Assembly: GCF_003003095.1 (NCBI RefSeq)
Contig: NZ_PVTT01000002.1
Location: forward strand, 868,001 to 932,000
Reading direction: 5' to 3'
Length of the DNA stretch: 64,000 nt
From: Hasllibacter halocynthiae
GTDB lineage: Bacteria; Pseudomonadota; Alphaproteobacteria; Rhodobacterales; Rhodobacteraceae
Of the stretch, positions 56,396-64,000 are shown piece after piece. Numbering within the stretch: position 1 is the stretch's first letter; every line of letters starts with the position of its first letter. Under the pieces are notes generated by a model. That model searched no databases. It was not told where the DNA came from and was given only the letters and a program-made list of their open reading frames with translations. A program made the position numbers and the translations under genes.

Positions 56396-56471
56396 AGGGG
56401 TGTAGCTCAGTTGGTAGAGCATCGGTCTCCAAAACCGAGGGTCGGGGGTTCGAGCCCCTCCGCCCCTGCCA
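56396..56471 (+). tRNA. tRNA-Trp (anticodon CCA)
   Basis: A 76-base tRNA. The acceptor stem AGGGGTG (56396-56402) pairs with CGCCCCT (56461-56467), with one G-T pair; the discriminator is G and CCA (56469-56471) is encoded. The D arm has GCTCAGTTGGTAGAGC, the anticodon loop reads CTCCAAA with anticodon CCA, and the T arm GGGGGTTCGAGCCCC closes the cloverleaf. Its place directly before secE is the usual one. Confidence 0.97.
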
Positions 56472-56738
56472 GGCCCACGGGCGCCGGCCTTCGGCGCGGG
56501 CGCCGCCGGGCCGCCCGGGAAGCCCCTCGACGGAGCGTCTCGACGACGCCCGGTGCCGGCGGGGAGGGGACCGTCCGGCGCACCTCGTCATCCCATCCTT
56601 CGCGGGCCCCGCGGGTCCCGGCCGCCATCGGCACCGGCCCGGCCTTCGACCGTCGCCGGCGGCAGCGAGACGCGCCGGCGCGCCCTTGCGCCGGGCCGCC
56701 GCGCTCCGTATCTGCCACGCGCCGCAGGAGGGCAGCCC

Positions 56739-56933
56739 ATGGCCACCAATCCGCTGAAGTTCGTGAACGAGGTCCGGTCGGAGGTCTCGAAGGTCACCTG
56801 GCCGACGCGGCGCGAGGTGCTGCTGACCACCGTCATGGTCTTCGTGATGACCGCGCTGCTGGCGTCGTTCTTCGCGCTCGTGGACTTGCTGATCCGGTTC
56901 GGGCTGAACGGGATCCTGGGCATCTTCGGCTAG
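56739..56933 (+). CDS. secE: preprotein translocase subunit SecE
   Basis: Small essential subunit of the SecYEG channel. The 64-residue protein has the SecE signature FVNEVRSEVSKVTWPTRREVLLTTVMVFVMTALLASFFALVDLLI (about 8-52), with the amphipathic helix followed by one transmembrane helix. A GGAGGG ribosome site precedes the ATG. Confidence 0.96.
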   Translation: MATNPLKFVNEVRSEVSKVTWPTRREVLLTTVMVFVMTALLASFFALVDLLIRFGLNGILGIFG

Positions 56934-56992
56934 GGCCGCGCGCGGGCCTTGCGCCCGGCCGCGCCCCGTGCCACACGGCCCGCCGTTGGAAC

Positions 56993-57017
56993 GGCGCGCG
57001 CTTGGCGCGCCCTTTTT
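56993..57017 (+). terminator. hairpin with T run between secE and nusG
   Basis: GGCGCGC (56993-56999) pairs with GCGCGCC (57005-57011) around a five-base loop, followed by C and five T (57013-57017). It has the form of an intrinsic terminator or attenuator inside an operon that is usually continuous. It ends 18 bases before the nusG ATG and overlaps the approach to its ribosome site. Confidence 0.6.
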
Positions 57018-57035
57018 GTTTGTCGGAGCCCCGTC

Positions 57036-57569
57036 ATGGCGAAGCGTTGGTACTCGGTGAGCGTCCTCTCGAACTTCGAGAAGAAGATCGCCGAGCAGAT
57101 CCGCCAGAAGGTCGCCGAGCGGTCCCTGGAGGACGAGATCGACGAGGTCCTCGTCCCCACGGAGGAGGTGATCGAGATCCGGCGCGGCAAGAAGGTCCCG
57201 ACCGAGCGGCGCTTCATGCCGGGCTACGTCCTCGTGCACATGGAGATGTCGGACGAGGGGTTCCAGATCATCAACGCGATCCCGCGCGTGACCGGCTTCC
57301 TCGGCCCCCAGGGCAAGCCGATGCCGATGCGCGACGCCGAGGTCGAGGCGATCCTGGGCCGCGTGGACGAGCAGAAGGAGGCGCCGCGCACGCTGATCTC
57401 GTTCGAGATCGGCGAGAAGGTGAAGGTCACCGACGGCCCGTTCGAGGATTTCGACGGCGAGGTCGAGCAGGTCGACGAGGAGGCCCAGCGCCTGAAGGTC
57501 ATGGTGTCGATCTTCGGCCGCGAGACCCCCGTCGAGCTGGAGTACACGCAGGTCGCGAAGCAGTCGTGA
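57036..57569 (+). CDS. nusG: transcription termination/antitermination factor NusG
   Basis: Binds RNA polymerase and links it to Rho or to the ribosome. The 177-residue protein has the NGN domain ([55 protein letters not shown]) and a C-terminal KOW domain ([27 protein letters not shown]). Length and order are normal. Confidence 0.97.
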   Translation: MAKRWYSVSVLSNFEKKIAEQIRQKVAERSLEDEIDEVLVPTEEVIEIRRGKKVPTERRFMPGYVLVHMEMSDEGFQIINAIPRVTGFLGPQGKPMPMRDAEVEAILGRVDEQKEAPRTLISFEIGEKVKVTDGPFEDFDGEVEQVDEEAQRLKVMVSIFGRETPVELEYTQVAKQS

Positions 57570-57694
57570 CCCGCGCGGGGGCCCGAGGGCCCCGCGATCC
57601 GTGGGAGGGGAGGGGGTCGCGTCCCCCGAGCCGGACCACGTCAACCCGAAGGGCCCCCGGCGCGCCGGCGGCCCGTTGAGAGAGGAGGCCGACG

Positions 57695-58147
57695 ATGGCC
57701 AAGAAGAAGGTCGGCAGCATGAAGCTGCAGGTCCCTGCCGGGCAGGCGAACCCCTCGCCGCCCGTGGGGCCGGCGCTGGGGCAGCGCGGCATCAACATCA
57801 TGGAGTTCTGCAAGGCGTTCAACGCCAAGACGCAGGACATGGAGCAGGGCGCCCCCTGCCCGACCGTCATCACCTACTATCAGGACAAGTCCTTCACGAT
57901 GGACATCAAGACGCCGCCGGCGTCCTACTACCTGAAGAAGGCGGCGGGCCTGAAGAGCCAGGGCAAGCGCAACCGTCCCCGCGGCGCCGAGAAGCCGGGC
58001 CACGAGACGGTCGCCACCGTGTCCACCAAGCAGCTGCGCGAGATCGCCGAGGCCAAGATGAAGGACCTCAACGCGTCGGACGTGGACGCGGCCATGCAGA
58101 TCATCCTGGGCTCGGCGAAGTCCATGGGCATCGAGGTGAGGGGCTGA
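57695..58147 (+). CDS. rplK: 50S ribosomal protein L11
   Basis: Part of the ribosomal GTPase centre, binding 23S rRNA. The 150-residue protein has [37 protein letters not shown] and the C-terminal rRNA-binding domain ([37 protein letters not shown]). An AGGAGG site lies seven bases before the ATG. It overlaps rplA as TGATG. Confidence 0.97.
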   Translation: MAKKKVGSMKLQVPAGQANPSPPVGPALGQRGINIMEFCKAFNAKTQDMEQGAPCPTVITYYQDKSFTMDIKTPPASYYLKKAAGLKSQGKRNRPRGAEKPGHETVATVSTKQLREIAEAKMKDLNASDVDAAMQIILGSAKSMGIEVRG

Positions 58148-58848
58148 TGGCCGGGATCGGAAAGCGCAGGAAGGCCGCACTGCAGGCCTTCGAGGGCAAG
58201 GAGAACGTCACCGTCGAGGAGGCGGTCTCGCTCGTGAAGGCCAACGCCAACGCCAAGTTCGACGAGACCGTCGAGGTGGCGATGAACCTCGGGGTGGACC
58301 CGCGGCACGCCGACCAGATGGTCCGCGGCAAGGTCACGCTGCCCAACGGCACGGGCAAGACCGTCCGCGTCGCCGTCTTCGCGCGCGGCGCCAAGGCCGA
58401 CGAGGCCAAGGCCGCCGGCGCCGACGTCGTGGGCGCCGAGGACCTGATGGAGGCCATGCAGGGGGGCGACCTGGACTACGGCCGGGTCATCGCCACGCCC
58501 GACATGATGCCGATCGTCGGCCGCCTCGGGAAGGTGCTGGGCCCCCGGAACCTGATGCCCAACCCCCGCGTGGGCACGGTGACGATGGACGTCGCCGAGG
58601 CCGTGGAGGGCGCCAAGGGCGGCGAGGTGCAGTTCCGCGCCGAGAAGAAGGGCGTGATCCACGCCGGGATCGGCAAGGCCTCCTTCGACGAGAAGGCCCT
58701 GGCCGAGAACCTGCGCACCTTCGTGGACGCGGTCGCCAAAGCCAAGCCGTCCGGCGCGAAGGGCACCTACATGAAGAAGGTCTCGCTGACCTCGACCATG
58801 GGCCCGGGCGTGACCGTCTCGGTCGAGGACGCGGTCCCCTCGCAGTAG
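58147..58848 (+). CDS. rplA: 50S ribosomal protein L1
   Basis: L1-stalk protein and translational repressor of its own operon in many bacteria. The 233-residue protein has [59 protein letters not shown] and a C-terminal [16 protein letters not shown]. The ATG overlaps the L11 stop. A stem-loop follows. Confidence 0.97.
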   Translation: MAGIGKRRKAALQAFEGKENVTVEEAVSLVKANANAKFDETVEVAMNLGVDPRHADQMVRGKVTLPNGTGKTVRVAVFARGAKADEAKAAGADVVGAEDLMEAMQGGDLDYGRVIATPDMMPIVGRLGKVLGPRNLMPNPRVGTVTMDVAEAVEGAKGGEVQFRAEKKGVIHAGIGKASFDEKALAENLRTFVDAVAKAKPSGAKGTYMKKVSLTSTMGPGVTVSVEDAVPSQ

Positions 58849-58870
58849 GGCGGCGCGTCGAGAACGCATC

Positions 58871-58901
58871 GGGGGCGGTCCGGCGACGGGCCGCCCCCTT
58901 T
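58871..58901 (+). terminator. probable terminator after rplA
   Basis: GGGGGCGG (58871-58878) pairs perfectly with CCGCCCCC (58891-58898) around a 12-base loop, followed by TTTA. The T run is short, so termination may be partial. It separates rplKA from the downstream glycosyltransferase. Confidence 0.5.
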
Positions 58902-58996
58902 ACGTTGTTGCCGATCGGTCACGGGCCCCCGGGATCGGGAGGCGCCGCGCGCCGGGTGCCCCGATCCGGACACATCTCGTCCGCAGCGCAGATGTC

Positions 58997-60118
58997 ATGG
59001 GGCGGGGAAGGCGAGAGAAGCGGCGCGACGCGGCGCCGGAGGACTGGGCGGTCGTCTGCGTCCTGCGCGAGCCGCCGGGTCAGGTCAGGCGCTTCGTCGC
59101 GTACCATCTCGAGGCGGGGGCGAGCCGGGTTCACCTGATATTCGACGACCCGTTCGATCCCGCTTTGGACGTCGTCGCCGGCATGGGCCGCGTCGAGGCG
59201 ACGCGCGCGGCCCCGCGCTTCTGGGCCGAGCTGGGCCTGGACCCCGCCATCCGGTTCACCAAACGGCAGAACGCCGCGCTGACCTGGGCCTACCACCGGG
59301 CGCGAGAGCCCTGGCTCGCGGTGGTCGACGCGGACGAGGGGGTGCACGTGCCCGGCGGGCTCGGCGCCGCGCTCGGTACGCTCGACCCGTCGGTGGGTTC
59401 GGTCCGCCTCGCGCCCGCCGAGGCGGTCGCCGTTCCCGGCCCGGAGGAGACCTTCCGGCGCGCGGTCCGCAGCGGCGCGGCGCGGCGCGTGCACGGCGAG
59501 GCTGCCGCGCTCTTCGGGCGGAACCATGGGCTGGTGGGCCACTCCGCCGGAAAGAGCGTGTACCGGACCGGGCAGGGCGGGCTCGTCCTACGCCAGCACT
59601 GGGCGAACGGCCAGCACGCCCCCGTTCACAGGATGCCGGGCGCCGAGGGCTGCTTGCTGCATTGGGTCGGCCGGGGCTGGGAGGCATGGCGCGCCAAGCT
59701 CGAATGGCGCTTGGCCGGGCACGGCTTCCGACCGACGCTGCGCGGCGTGCTTCGGCCGCTCGTCGAGGCGGGCGACGAAGCCGGGCTGCGGGCGGCGCAT
59801 GAGGCGCTGCATACCTTGGATGCCGATCAGGTGGCGCTGATGGACGAGATCGGCGCCCTGGTCCGTCCGGGGATCGACTGGGACGGCATCCTCGCACGGC
59901 ACTTCCCCGAGGATGCCCCCAGGGCTTGCGCGCCGCCGCCCGAGCCGGTAGGGGCATCCAGCCCGGACCCGTCCGGGCACCACGTCCGAGACGGCGGGTC
60001 GGCGAGAGCCGGTAATTCCTGCCCGAGACGGGAGACAGGGTATGATCCGCGCCGGGATGCGTCCCGGGGCGATGCCGCGATCCCTTCGGACTTCGAGCCC
60101 CCTCAGGGGGGAGACTGA
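58997..60118 (+). CDS. glycosyltransferase family 2-like protein between rplA and rplJ
   Basis: A 373-residue frame. Residues ~15-140 have a GT-A-like fold with WAVVCVLREPPGQVRRFVAYHLEAGASRVHLIFDDP, FTKRQNAALTWAY and the metal-binding VVDADEGVHV (about 107-116). Later blocks (RVHGEAAALFGRN, SAGKSVYRTG, CLLHWVGRGWEAWRAKLEWRL) recall glycosyltransferases with a DxD/DADE motif found in Rhodobacterales. No clear Shine-Dalgarno precedes the ATG. The last ~44 codons run through the rplJ promoter/leader (59926-60032) and are low in conserved character, so the true functional end may be near residue 328. Sugar substrate unknown. Confidence 0.7.
   Translation: MGRGRREKRRDAAPEDWAVVCVLREPPGQVRRFVAYHLEAGASRVHLIFDDPFDPALDVVAGMGRVEATRAAPRFWAELGLDPAIRFTKRQNAALTWAYHRAREPWLAVVDADEGVHVPGGLGAALGTLDPSVGSVRLAPAEAVAVPGPEETFRRAVRSGAARRVHGEAAALFGRNHGLVGHSAGKSVYRTGQGGLVLRQHWANGQHAPVHRMPGAEGCLLHWVGRGWEAWRAKLEWRLAGHGFRPTLRGVLRPLVEAGDEAGLRAAHEALHTLDADQVALMDEIGALVRPGIDWDGILARHFPEDAPRACAPPPEPVGASSPDPSGHHVRDGGSARAGNSCPRRETGYDPRRDASRGDAAIPSDFEPPQGGD
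59926..59954 (+). promoter_or_regulatory. candidate sigma-70 promoter of rplJL
   Basis: TTGCGC (59926-59931) and TAGGGG (59949-59954) are 17 bases apart, and the L10-like leader begins about 28 bases later. Placed inside the 3' end of the glycosyltransferase frame, it would let rplJL be transcribed separately from rplKA. Confidence 0.4.
59983..60032 (+). ncRNA. L10-type ribosomal leader (rplJ leader)
   Basis: The stretch has GGCGGG (59992-59997) pairing with CCTGCC (60018-60023, one G-T pair), an inner hairpin CGGC-GAGA-GCCG, and flanking CCGAGAC motifs on both sides (kink-turn-like internal loop). This matches the layout of the L10/(L12)4 binding site in rplJ leaders of alphaproteobacteria as I remember it. 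Excess L10-L12 complex would bind here and repress rplJL translation. It lies about 130 bases before the rplJ start. Confidence 0.6.
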
Positions 60119-60161
60119 GCCGGGGGGGCGCGAAGGCGGTCCCTCATGATTGGAGAGAACC

Positions 60162-60680
60162 GTGGATAGAGCCCAGAAAGAGAACGTGGTCGAGGAACTC
60201 GGCCAGATCTTCGAAAGCTCTGGCGTCGTGGTGGTGTCCCGCTACGAAGGCATGACGGTCGCCGAGATGCAGGACCTTCGGGGGCGCATGCGCGCCGCCG
60301 GCGGCTCCGTGCGCGTCGCCAAGAACAGGCTCGCCAAGATCGCCCTCCAGGGCAAGCCCGCCGAATCCGTCGCCGAGTACCTGACCGGCATGACCGTCCT
60401 CGCCTACAGCGAGGATCCGGTCGCCGCCGCGAAGGTCGTGGACGAGTACGCCAAGGACAACCAGAAGCTGGTGGTCCTGGGCGGCACGATGGCGGGCGAG
60501 GCCCTGGACACCGCCGGCGTCAGCCGGGTCGCCAAGCTACCCAGCCGCGAGGAGCTCGTCGCTCAGATCGCGTCTTGCATCGGCGCGCCCGGATCGAACG
60601 TCGCCGGGGCGATCGGCGCGCCCGCCTCCGACATCGCGTCGATCCTGTCGACGATCGAGGAGCGGGCCGAGGCCGCCTGA
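60162..60680 (+). CDS. rplJ: 50S ribosomal protein L10
   Basis: Base of the L7/L12 stalk. The 172-residue protein begins at GTG ([21 protein letters not shown]), preceded by GGAGAG, and includes [37 protein letters not shown] and a C-terminal helical region that binds L7/L12. An upstream ATG extension of four residues is unlikely. The upstream leader suggests autogenous control. Confidence 0.96.
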   Translation: MDRAQKENVVEELGQIFESSGVVVVSRYEGMTVAEMQDLRGRMRAAGGSVRVAKNRLAKIALQGKPAESVAEYLTGMTVLAYSEDPVAAAKVVDEYAKDNQKLVVLGGTMAGEALDTAGVSRVAKLPSREELVAQIASCIGAPGSNVAGAIGAPASDIASILSTIEERAEAA

Positions 60681-60737
60681 CCGAAATGCCTTCGGGGCGC
60701 GCCCCGATGACGGAACGCAAAGGGAAAGAGAAGCGAA

Positions 60738-61118
60738 ATGGCTGATCTCAAGAAACTGGCCGAGGACATCGTCGGCCTCACCCTCCTGGAGGCCCAGGAG
60801 CTGAAGACCATCCTCAAGGACGAGTACGGCATCGAGCCCGCCGCCGGCGGCGCGGTGATGATGGCGGGCCCCGGCGGCGACGCCGGCGGCGCGGCCGAGG
60901 AGGAGCAGACCGAGTTCGACGTCATCCTGAAGTCGGCCGGCGCGTCCAAGATCAATGTGATCAAGGAAGTCCGCGGCATCACGGGCCTTGGCCTCAAGGA
61001 GGCCAAGGAGCTGGTCGAGGCCGGCGGCAAGGCCGTGAAGGAGCAGGTCTCGAAGGACGAGGCCGAGGACATCAAGGGCAAGCTCGAGGCGGCCGGCGCC
61101 GAGGTCGAGCTGAAGTGA
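60738..61118 (+). CDS. rplL: 50S ribosomal protein L7/L12
   Basis: Stalk protein that recruits translation GTPases. The 126-residue protein has an N-terminal dimer domain ([26 protein letters not shown]), an Ala/Gly hinge (about 36-53) and a C-terminal domain ([39 protein letters not shown]). It is followed by two strong hairpins and not by rpoB. Confidence 0.97.
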   Translation: MADLKKLAEDIVGLTLLEAQELKTILKDEYGIEPAAGGAVMMAGPGGDAGGAAEEEQTEFDVILKSAGASKINVIKEVRGITGLGLKEAKELVEAGGKAVKEQVSKDEAEDIKGKLEAAGAEVELK

Positions 61119-61133
61119 TCCCCCCGATGTGAT

Positions 61134-61159
61134 CCCCCGGGGCCCGAGGGCCCCGGGGG
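61134..61159. repeat. 26-base perfect palindrome after rplL
   Basis: CCCCCGGGGCCC (61134-61145) and GGGCCCCGGGGG (61148-61159) are exact complements with a two-base centre. It stands just after the rplL stop and just before a second hairpin (61169-61193). Perfect G/C-only palindromes of this size may act as a strong pause or transcript stabiliser. Confidence 0.6.
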
Positions 61160-61168
61160 TCGCACGAA

Positions 61169-61196
61169 GGGCGTCCCCGAAATGGGGGCGCCCTTC
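61169..61196 (+). terminator. probable terminator after rplL
   Basis: GGGCGTCCCC (61169-61178) pairs with GGGGGCGCCC (61184-61193) around GAAAT, including one T-G pair, followed by TTC. The T run is short; together with the preceding palindrome it likely ends the rplJL transcript. Confidence 0.6.
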
Positions 61197-61277
61197 CTCG
61201 TTCCGGGCCGGCCGGAAAGGCGCGCGGCCCGCGTCCCGGCGCCTCGAGGCGGATCTCCGCCCGGCCCGGCGAGCCTC

Positions 61278-62306
61278 TCACGCGTCTCGGCGGTTCGGGC
61301 GGCCCCTTCGCCGCCCTGCCAGCGCGGCCAGGGCCAGCGCGCCCATGCCGAGAACGGCGAAGGCGGCGGCGGGATGCTTCTGCGCCATGAGGAGGGTCGA
61401 GACCTCGCGCGGGGGCGGGCCGGGCTGGTTGGACCGCTCCTCCATCCCGCGCGCGGTGCCCCGGAGGTTGTCGCGCATTCCCGCGCGGGGCGGCCGGTCG
61501 GTGGTCTGCGCGGCGCGCCCCATGAGCTCCATCCCCAGGTCCGCGAGGCGCGGCGCCAGTCGGCCCGCCTTGGCGGTCAGCCATCCCGCCCCACCCACGT
61601 CGAGGTCGCGCGCGTCGTGGGTGCAGGCATGGGCGATGGCGTCGGCCACCACCTCGGGGGCGTAGACGCGGGGCGGGTTCGTGGTGCCGGCCGCGTCCAC
61701 GTGGCTGCGCGCGTGCTCCATGTAGGGGGTGTCGACCGAGCCGGGCTTGATCAGCGTGATCGACAGGTCCAGCCCCGCCTCGGCGCATTCCATCCGCAGC
61801 GCGTCCGTGATCGCCTTCAGCGCGTGCTTGGAGGCCGAGTAGGGCCCCTGCAGGATCATCGCGCGGTCGCTGAGCTGCGAGCCCACCGTGACGATCTTGG
61901 CGCACAGCCCCTCGCGGTGCAGGCGCACGGCCTCGAGCATGCCGTGGAGCGCGCCCCAGTAGTTGGTCTCGAAGAGGCTGCGCTGCTCGTCCAGCGGCAC
62001 CTCCTCGACGGTACCGTAGATGGCGACGCCCGCGTCGTTGATCCACGTGTCGATCCGGCCCCAGCGGTCGAGCCCGGCGCGGGCGGCCGCCCGCAGCGCG
62101 TCTCGGTCGGCCACGTCGCAGGGATGGGGCAGCGCCCGGTCGCGGCCGAGTTCCTCCGCGAGGGCCTCGAGGTCCTCGGCCCCGCGCGCCACGAGGATCA
62201 GCCGCGCGCCCTCGGCGGCGAGGCGGCGGGCGGAGGCGAGGCCGATGCCGGAGGTGGCGCCGGTCAGGAGGATCGTCTGCTCGGAAAGGGGTTTGAGGTC
62301 GGGCAT
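61278..62306 (-). CDS. SDR oxidoreductase with C-terminal membrane helix
   Basis: A 342-residue short-chain dehydrogenase. It has TILLTGATSGIGLASARRLAAEG (about 11-33), the NDAG-like INDAGVAIYG, and the catalytic YSASKHALKAI (about 157-167), then the KPGSVDTPYM motif. The last ~25 residues (AAAFAVLGMGALALAALAG followed by RRRGRPNRR) look like a membrane anchor. A start at MPDLKPLSEQTILLTGA is chosen as it has GGAG just upstream. The substrate is unknown; it is followed upstream by an alcohol dehydrogenase on the same strand. Confidence 0.88.
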   Translation of the reverse strand: MPDLKPLSEQTILLTGATSGIGLASARRLAAEGARLILVARGAEDLEALAEELGRDRALPHPCDVADRDALRAAARAGLDRWGRIDTWINDAGVAIYGTVEEVPLDEQRSLFETNYWGALHGMLEAVRLHREGLCAKIVTVGSQLSDRAMILQGPYSASKHALKAITDALRMECAEAGLDLSITLIKPGSVDTPYMEHARSHVDAAGTTNPPRVYAPEVVADAIAHACTHDARDLDVGGAGWLTAKAGRLAPRLADLGMELMGRAAQTTDRPPRAGMRDNLRGTARGMEERSNQPGPPPREVSTLLMAQKHPAAAFAVLGMGALALAALAGRRRGRPNRRDA

Positions 62307-62421
62307 GGGAACTCCGTCGGGTGGGGATCTTCGGGCGCCCCCCGCCGGCCGCGGGCCGGCGGGGAGGGGGACGCGGCGCGCTTCTCCGGGCGGCCGCGCG
62401 TCAGGGGGTCCAGGAGGGGGT

Positions 62422-63600
62422 TCAGGGGGTGAGGACCACCTTGATGCAGTCGTCCTTCTTGTCCCTGAACGTCTCGTAGAGGTCCGGCGCGTCGCCGAGC
62501 TTGCCGCGATGGGTGATGAGGAAGGTCGGATCGACGCGCCCCTCACGGATGTGGTCCAGCAGGACGTCCGTGTGCTGCAGCACGTGGGTCTGGCCCATGC
62601 GGAAGGTCAGCCCTTTGGCGAAGGCCGCCCCGATGGGGAACTTGTCCACGATGGCGGCATAGACCCCGGGGATCGAGACGATGCCCCCCTTCGAGCAGCA
62701 CAGGATCGCCTCGCGCAGCACGTGGGGGCGGCCCGTCTCCTGGAAGGTGGCGGTCTTGATCCGGTCGTAGACCGCGTCCATCACCCCCGAGCCGTGCGAC
62801 TCGAGCCCGACGGCGTCGATGCACTTGGCGGGCATGCGGCCGCCCGTGGCCTCCCTCAGGAAGTCGTAGGGCTTCACCTCGCTGCGATCCACGGGCTCGG
62901 CCCCCCTCGCGCGGGCCATCTCGAGCCGCTCGGGCACGTCGTCGACGACGAAGATCCGCTCCGCCCCCAGGAGCTTGCACGATTCGAGGCAGAAGAGCCC
63001 GACGGGCCCCGCGCCCCAGATGGCCACCGTGTCGCCCGGGCCGACCTGCGCGTTGACGGCCGCCTGCCAGCCCGTGGGGAAGATGTCCGTCAGGAAGAGG
63101 ACCTGCTCGTCGGCCATGCCCTCGGGCACCTTCATGTGGGTGGTGTCGGCGAAGGGGACGCGCACGTATTCCGCCTGCCCCCCGTCGTAGCCGCCGTAGA
63201 GGTGCGAGTAGCCGAACAGCCCGCCGGAGGCCTGCCCGTTCAGCTTGGCGAGCTTCTCCGCGTCCCTGTTGCTCTCGTCGCAGAGCGAGAACTCCTGCTT
63301 GCGGCACCACGCGCACGAGCCGCAGGCGATGGTGAAGGGGATCAGGATGCGGTCGCCCTTCTTCAGGTCGCCCGCCTGCGCGGCCTCGGGGCCGACCTCC
63401 TCGACCACGCCCATGAACTCGTGCCCGATGATATCGCCCTTGCGCATCTCGGGGATGAAGCCGTCGTACATGTGAAGGTCGGACCCGCAGATGGCCGTGG
63501 ACGTGACGCGGATCACCGCGTCGCGCGGATGCTCGATGCCGGGGTCGGGATGGGTGTCGACGCGGAAGTCTCCGGTCCCATGATAGGTTACGGCGCGCAT
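62422..63600 (-). CDS. zinc-dependent alcohol dehydrogenase (MDR superfamily)
   Basis: A 392-residue medium-chain dehydrogenase. The catalytic zinc ligands are in TAICGSDLHMYDG (Cys about 38) and GHEFMGVVEEVG; the structural zinc site is CGSCAWCRKQEFSLC (about 92-107). The NAD motif is VAIWGAGPVGLFCLESCKLLGA (about 192-213). It resembles formaldehyde dehydrogenase-like ADHs of bacteria (with the long insert GGLFGYSHLYGGYDGGQAEYVRVP). It may work with the SDR downstream; substrate unknown. Confidence 0.9.
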   Translation of the reverse strand: MRAVTYHGTGDFRVDTHPDPGIEHPRDAVIRVTSTAICGSDLHMYDGFIPEMRKGDIIGHEFMGVVEEVGPEAAQAGDLKKGDRILIPFTIACGSCAWCRKQEFSLCDESNRDAEKLAKLNGQASGGLFGYSHLYGGYDGGQAEYVRVPFADTTHMKVPEGMADEQVLFLTDIFPTGWQAAVNAQVGPGDTVAIWGAGPVGLFCLESCKLLGAERIFVVDDVPERLEMARARGAEPVDRSEVKPYDFLREATGGRMPAKCIDAVGLESHGSGVMDAVYDRIKTATFQETGRPHVLREAILCCSKGGIVSIPGVYAAIVDKFPIGAAFAKGLTFRMGQTHVLQHTDVLLDHIREGRVDPTFLITHRGKLGDAPDLYETFRDKKDDCIKVVLTP

Positions 63601-64000
63601 GGGTTCCTCCTGGGGAAGGGGGGACGGAGGCGCGGGCGCCCCGGTCCGGTGGCGGGGATCGGTCGTGGGCGGCGGCCGCGTCCGGCCGCGCGAGGCCGCC
63701 CGCGGCGTCCGGCGGGGCCATCCGCGGCATCGGCCGGGGCGCCGCCGACATGACGGCGGCATGGGGCGAGGGCGGGAGGATCGCCCGCCGTTTCACGTCG
63801 CGGCTTGCCGCAAAGGTGGAACATCGCTCGCTGCCCCGCATGTCGTGCGTCGTGTGTGGCAGGGGTTTAAGGGCCGAACCCGAGGGAAGGGTTCCGCCGC
63901 GCCGTGCGTCCCTCCGGCCGGGCAGGCGCGGAACCGCCGGGCCTCGCGGGCGGAGGCGGGGCCGATCGGGGCGTCGCGGGGGGCGGGCCGGGCGCATGGC
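63601..64000. other. end of window: no complete gene recognised
   Basis: A 400-base GC-rich stretch upstream of the alcohol dehydrogenase. A short AT-richer pocket at about 63790-63870 may hold its promoter, but I see no confident -35/-10 pair. An ATG at 63996 could begin a plus-strand gene beyond the window; it cannot be judged. Confidence 0.5.

Noticed and set aside
56312-56422. Upstream extension of the DUF374 protein
   Set aside because: It would read across the tRNA-Trp gene on the other strand; MRAPLPRPARRW is a sensible start.

Overview
The window is high-GC chromosomal DNA from an alphaproteobacterium, almost certainly a member of the Rhodobacterales. The evidence is the local gene order (rpoZ-rel-pdxJ-acpS-lepB-rnc-era-recO; chvI-chvG-hprK-EIIA-HPr next to pckA; etfBA-hbd; parC-tuf-tRNA-Trp-secE-nusG-rplKA-rplJL) together with families typical of that order (DUF1491, DUF3429, DUF2062, the twin-transmembrane HIG1 protein). 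I see no insertion sequence, prophage, CRISPR array or rRNA. There is one tRNA gene.

Layout. 1-3.6 kb: the start of a MalY/PatB lyase, a membrane protein/XRE regulator pair, then three peptide deformylase paralogues followed by fmt. 3.7-19.2 kb (minus strand): a five-gene type I secretion operon for a 3421-residue VCBS/cadherin-like adhesin, encoding the adhesin, ABC transporter, HlyD-type adaptor, a small BamE/SmpA-like periplasmic protein and a TolC-like outer-membrane factor. A full CtrA-type site (TTAA-N7-TTAA) lies in its upstream region. 19.4-24.3 kb: rnhA, a methyltransferase, DUF3429, a LysE exporter, ispH, a LuxR-type regulator without a luxI, and an NYN-domain protein. 24.3-33.8 kb (plus strand): folK, rpoZ, rel, DUF2062, pdxJ, acpS, lepB, rnc, then (after a minus-strand thermonuclease-like gene) era, DUF1491 and recO. 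33.8-39.1 kb: META-domain protein, reductase, TSUP permease, two DUF3859 paralogues and pckA.

39.4-44.1 kb: the ChvI/ChvG two-component system, short HPr kinase, mannose-type EIIA, HPr and an acyltransferase. No rapZ lies in the hprK-EIIA interval. 44.5-50 kb: hbd, etfA, etfB, a small basic protein beside a dense cluster of palindromes, PduO-type adenosyltransferase, HIG1 protein, an SDR and an SH3 protein. 50-61 kb: parC, a lipoprotein, tuf, three envelope or lipid genes, tRNA-Trp, secE, nusG, rplK, rplA, a glycosyltransferase lodged between rplA and rplJ, then rplJ and rplL. 61-64 kb: an SDR and a zinc alcohol dehydrogenase on the opposite strand, where rpoB would usually be expected.

The most interesting items are the adhesin/secretion operon with its candidate CtrA control, the deformylase paralogue lacking its metal-ligand Cys and catalytic Glu, the palindrome cluster at 47.6-47.8 kb, the glycosyltransferase frame that runs through the rplJ promoter and L10-type leader, and a Shine-Dalgarno separated from its start codon by a perfect hairpin at 50.04-50.08 kb. 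All functional statements are read from sequence by eye; no database search was run.
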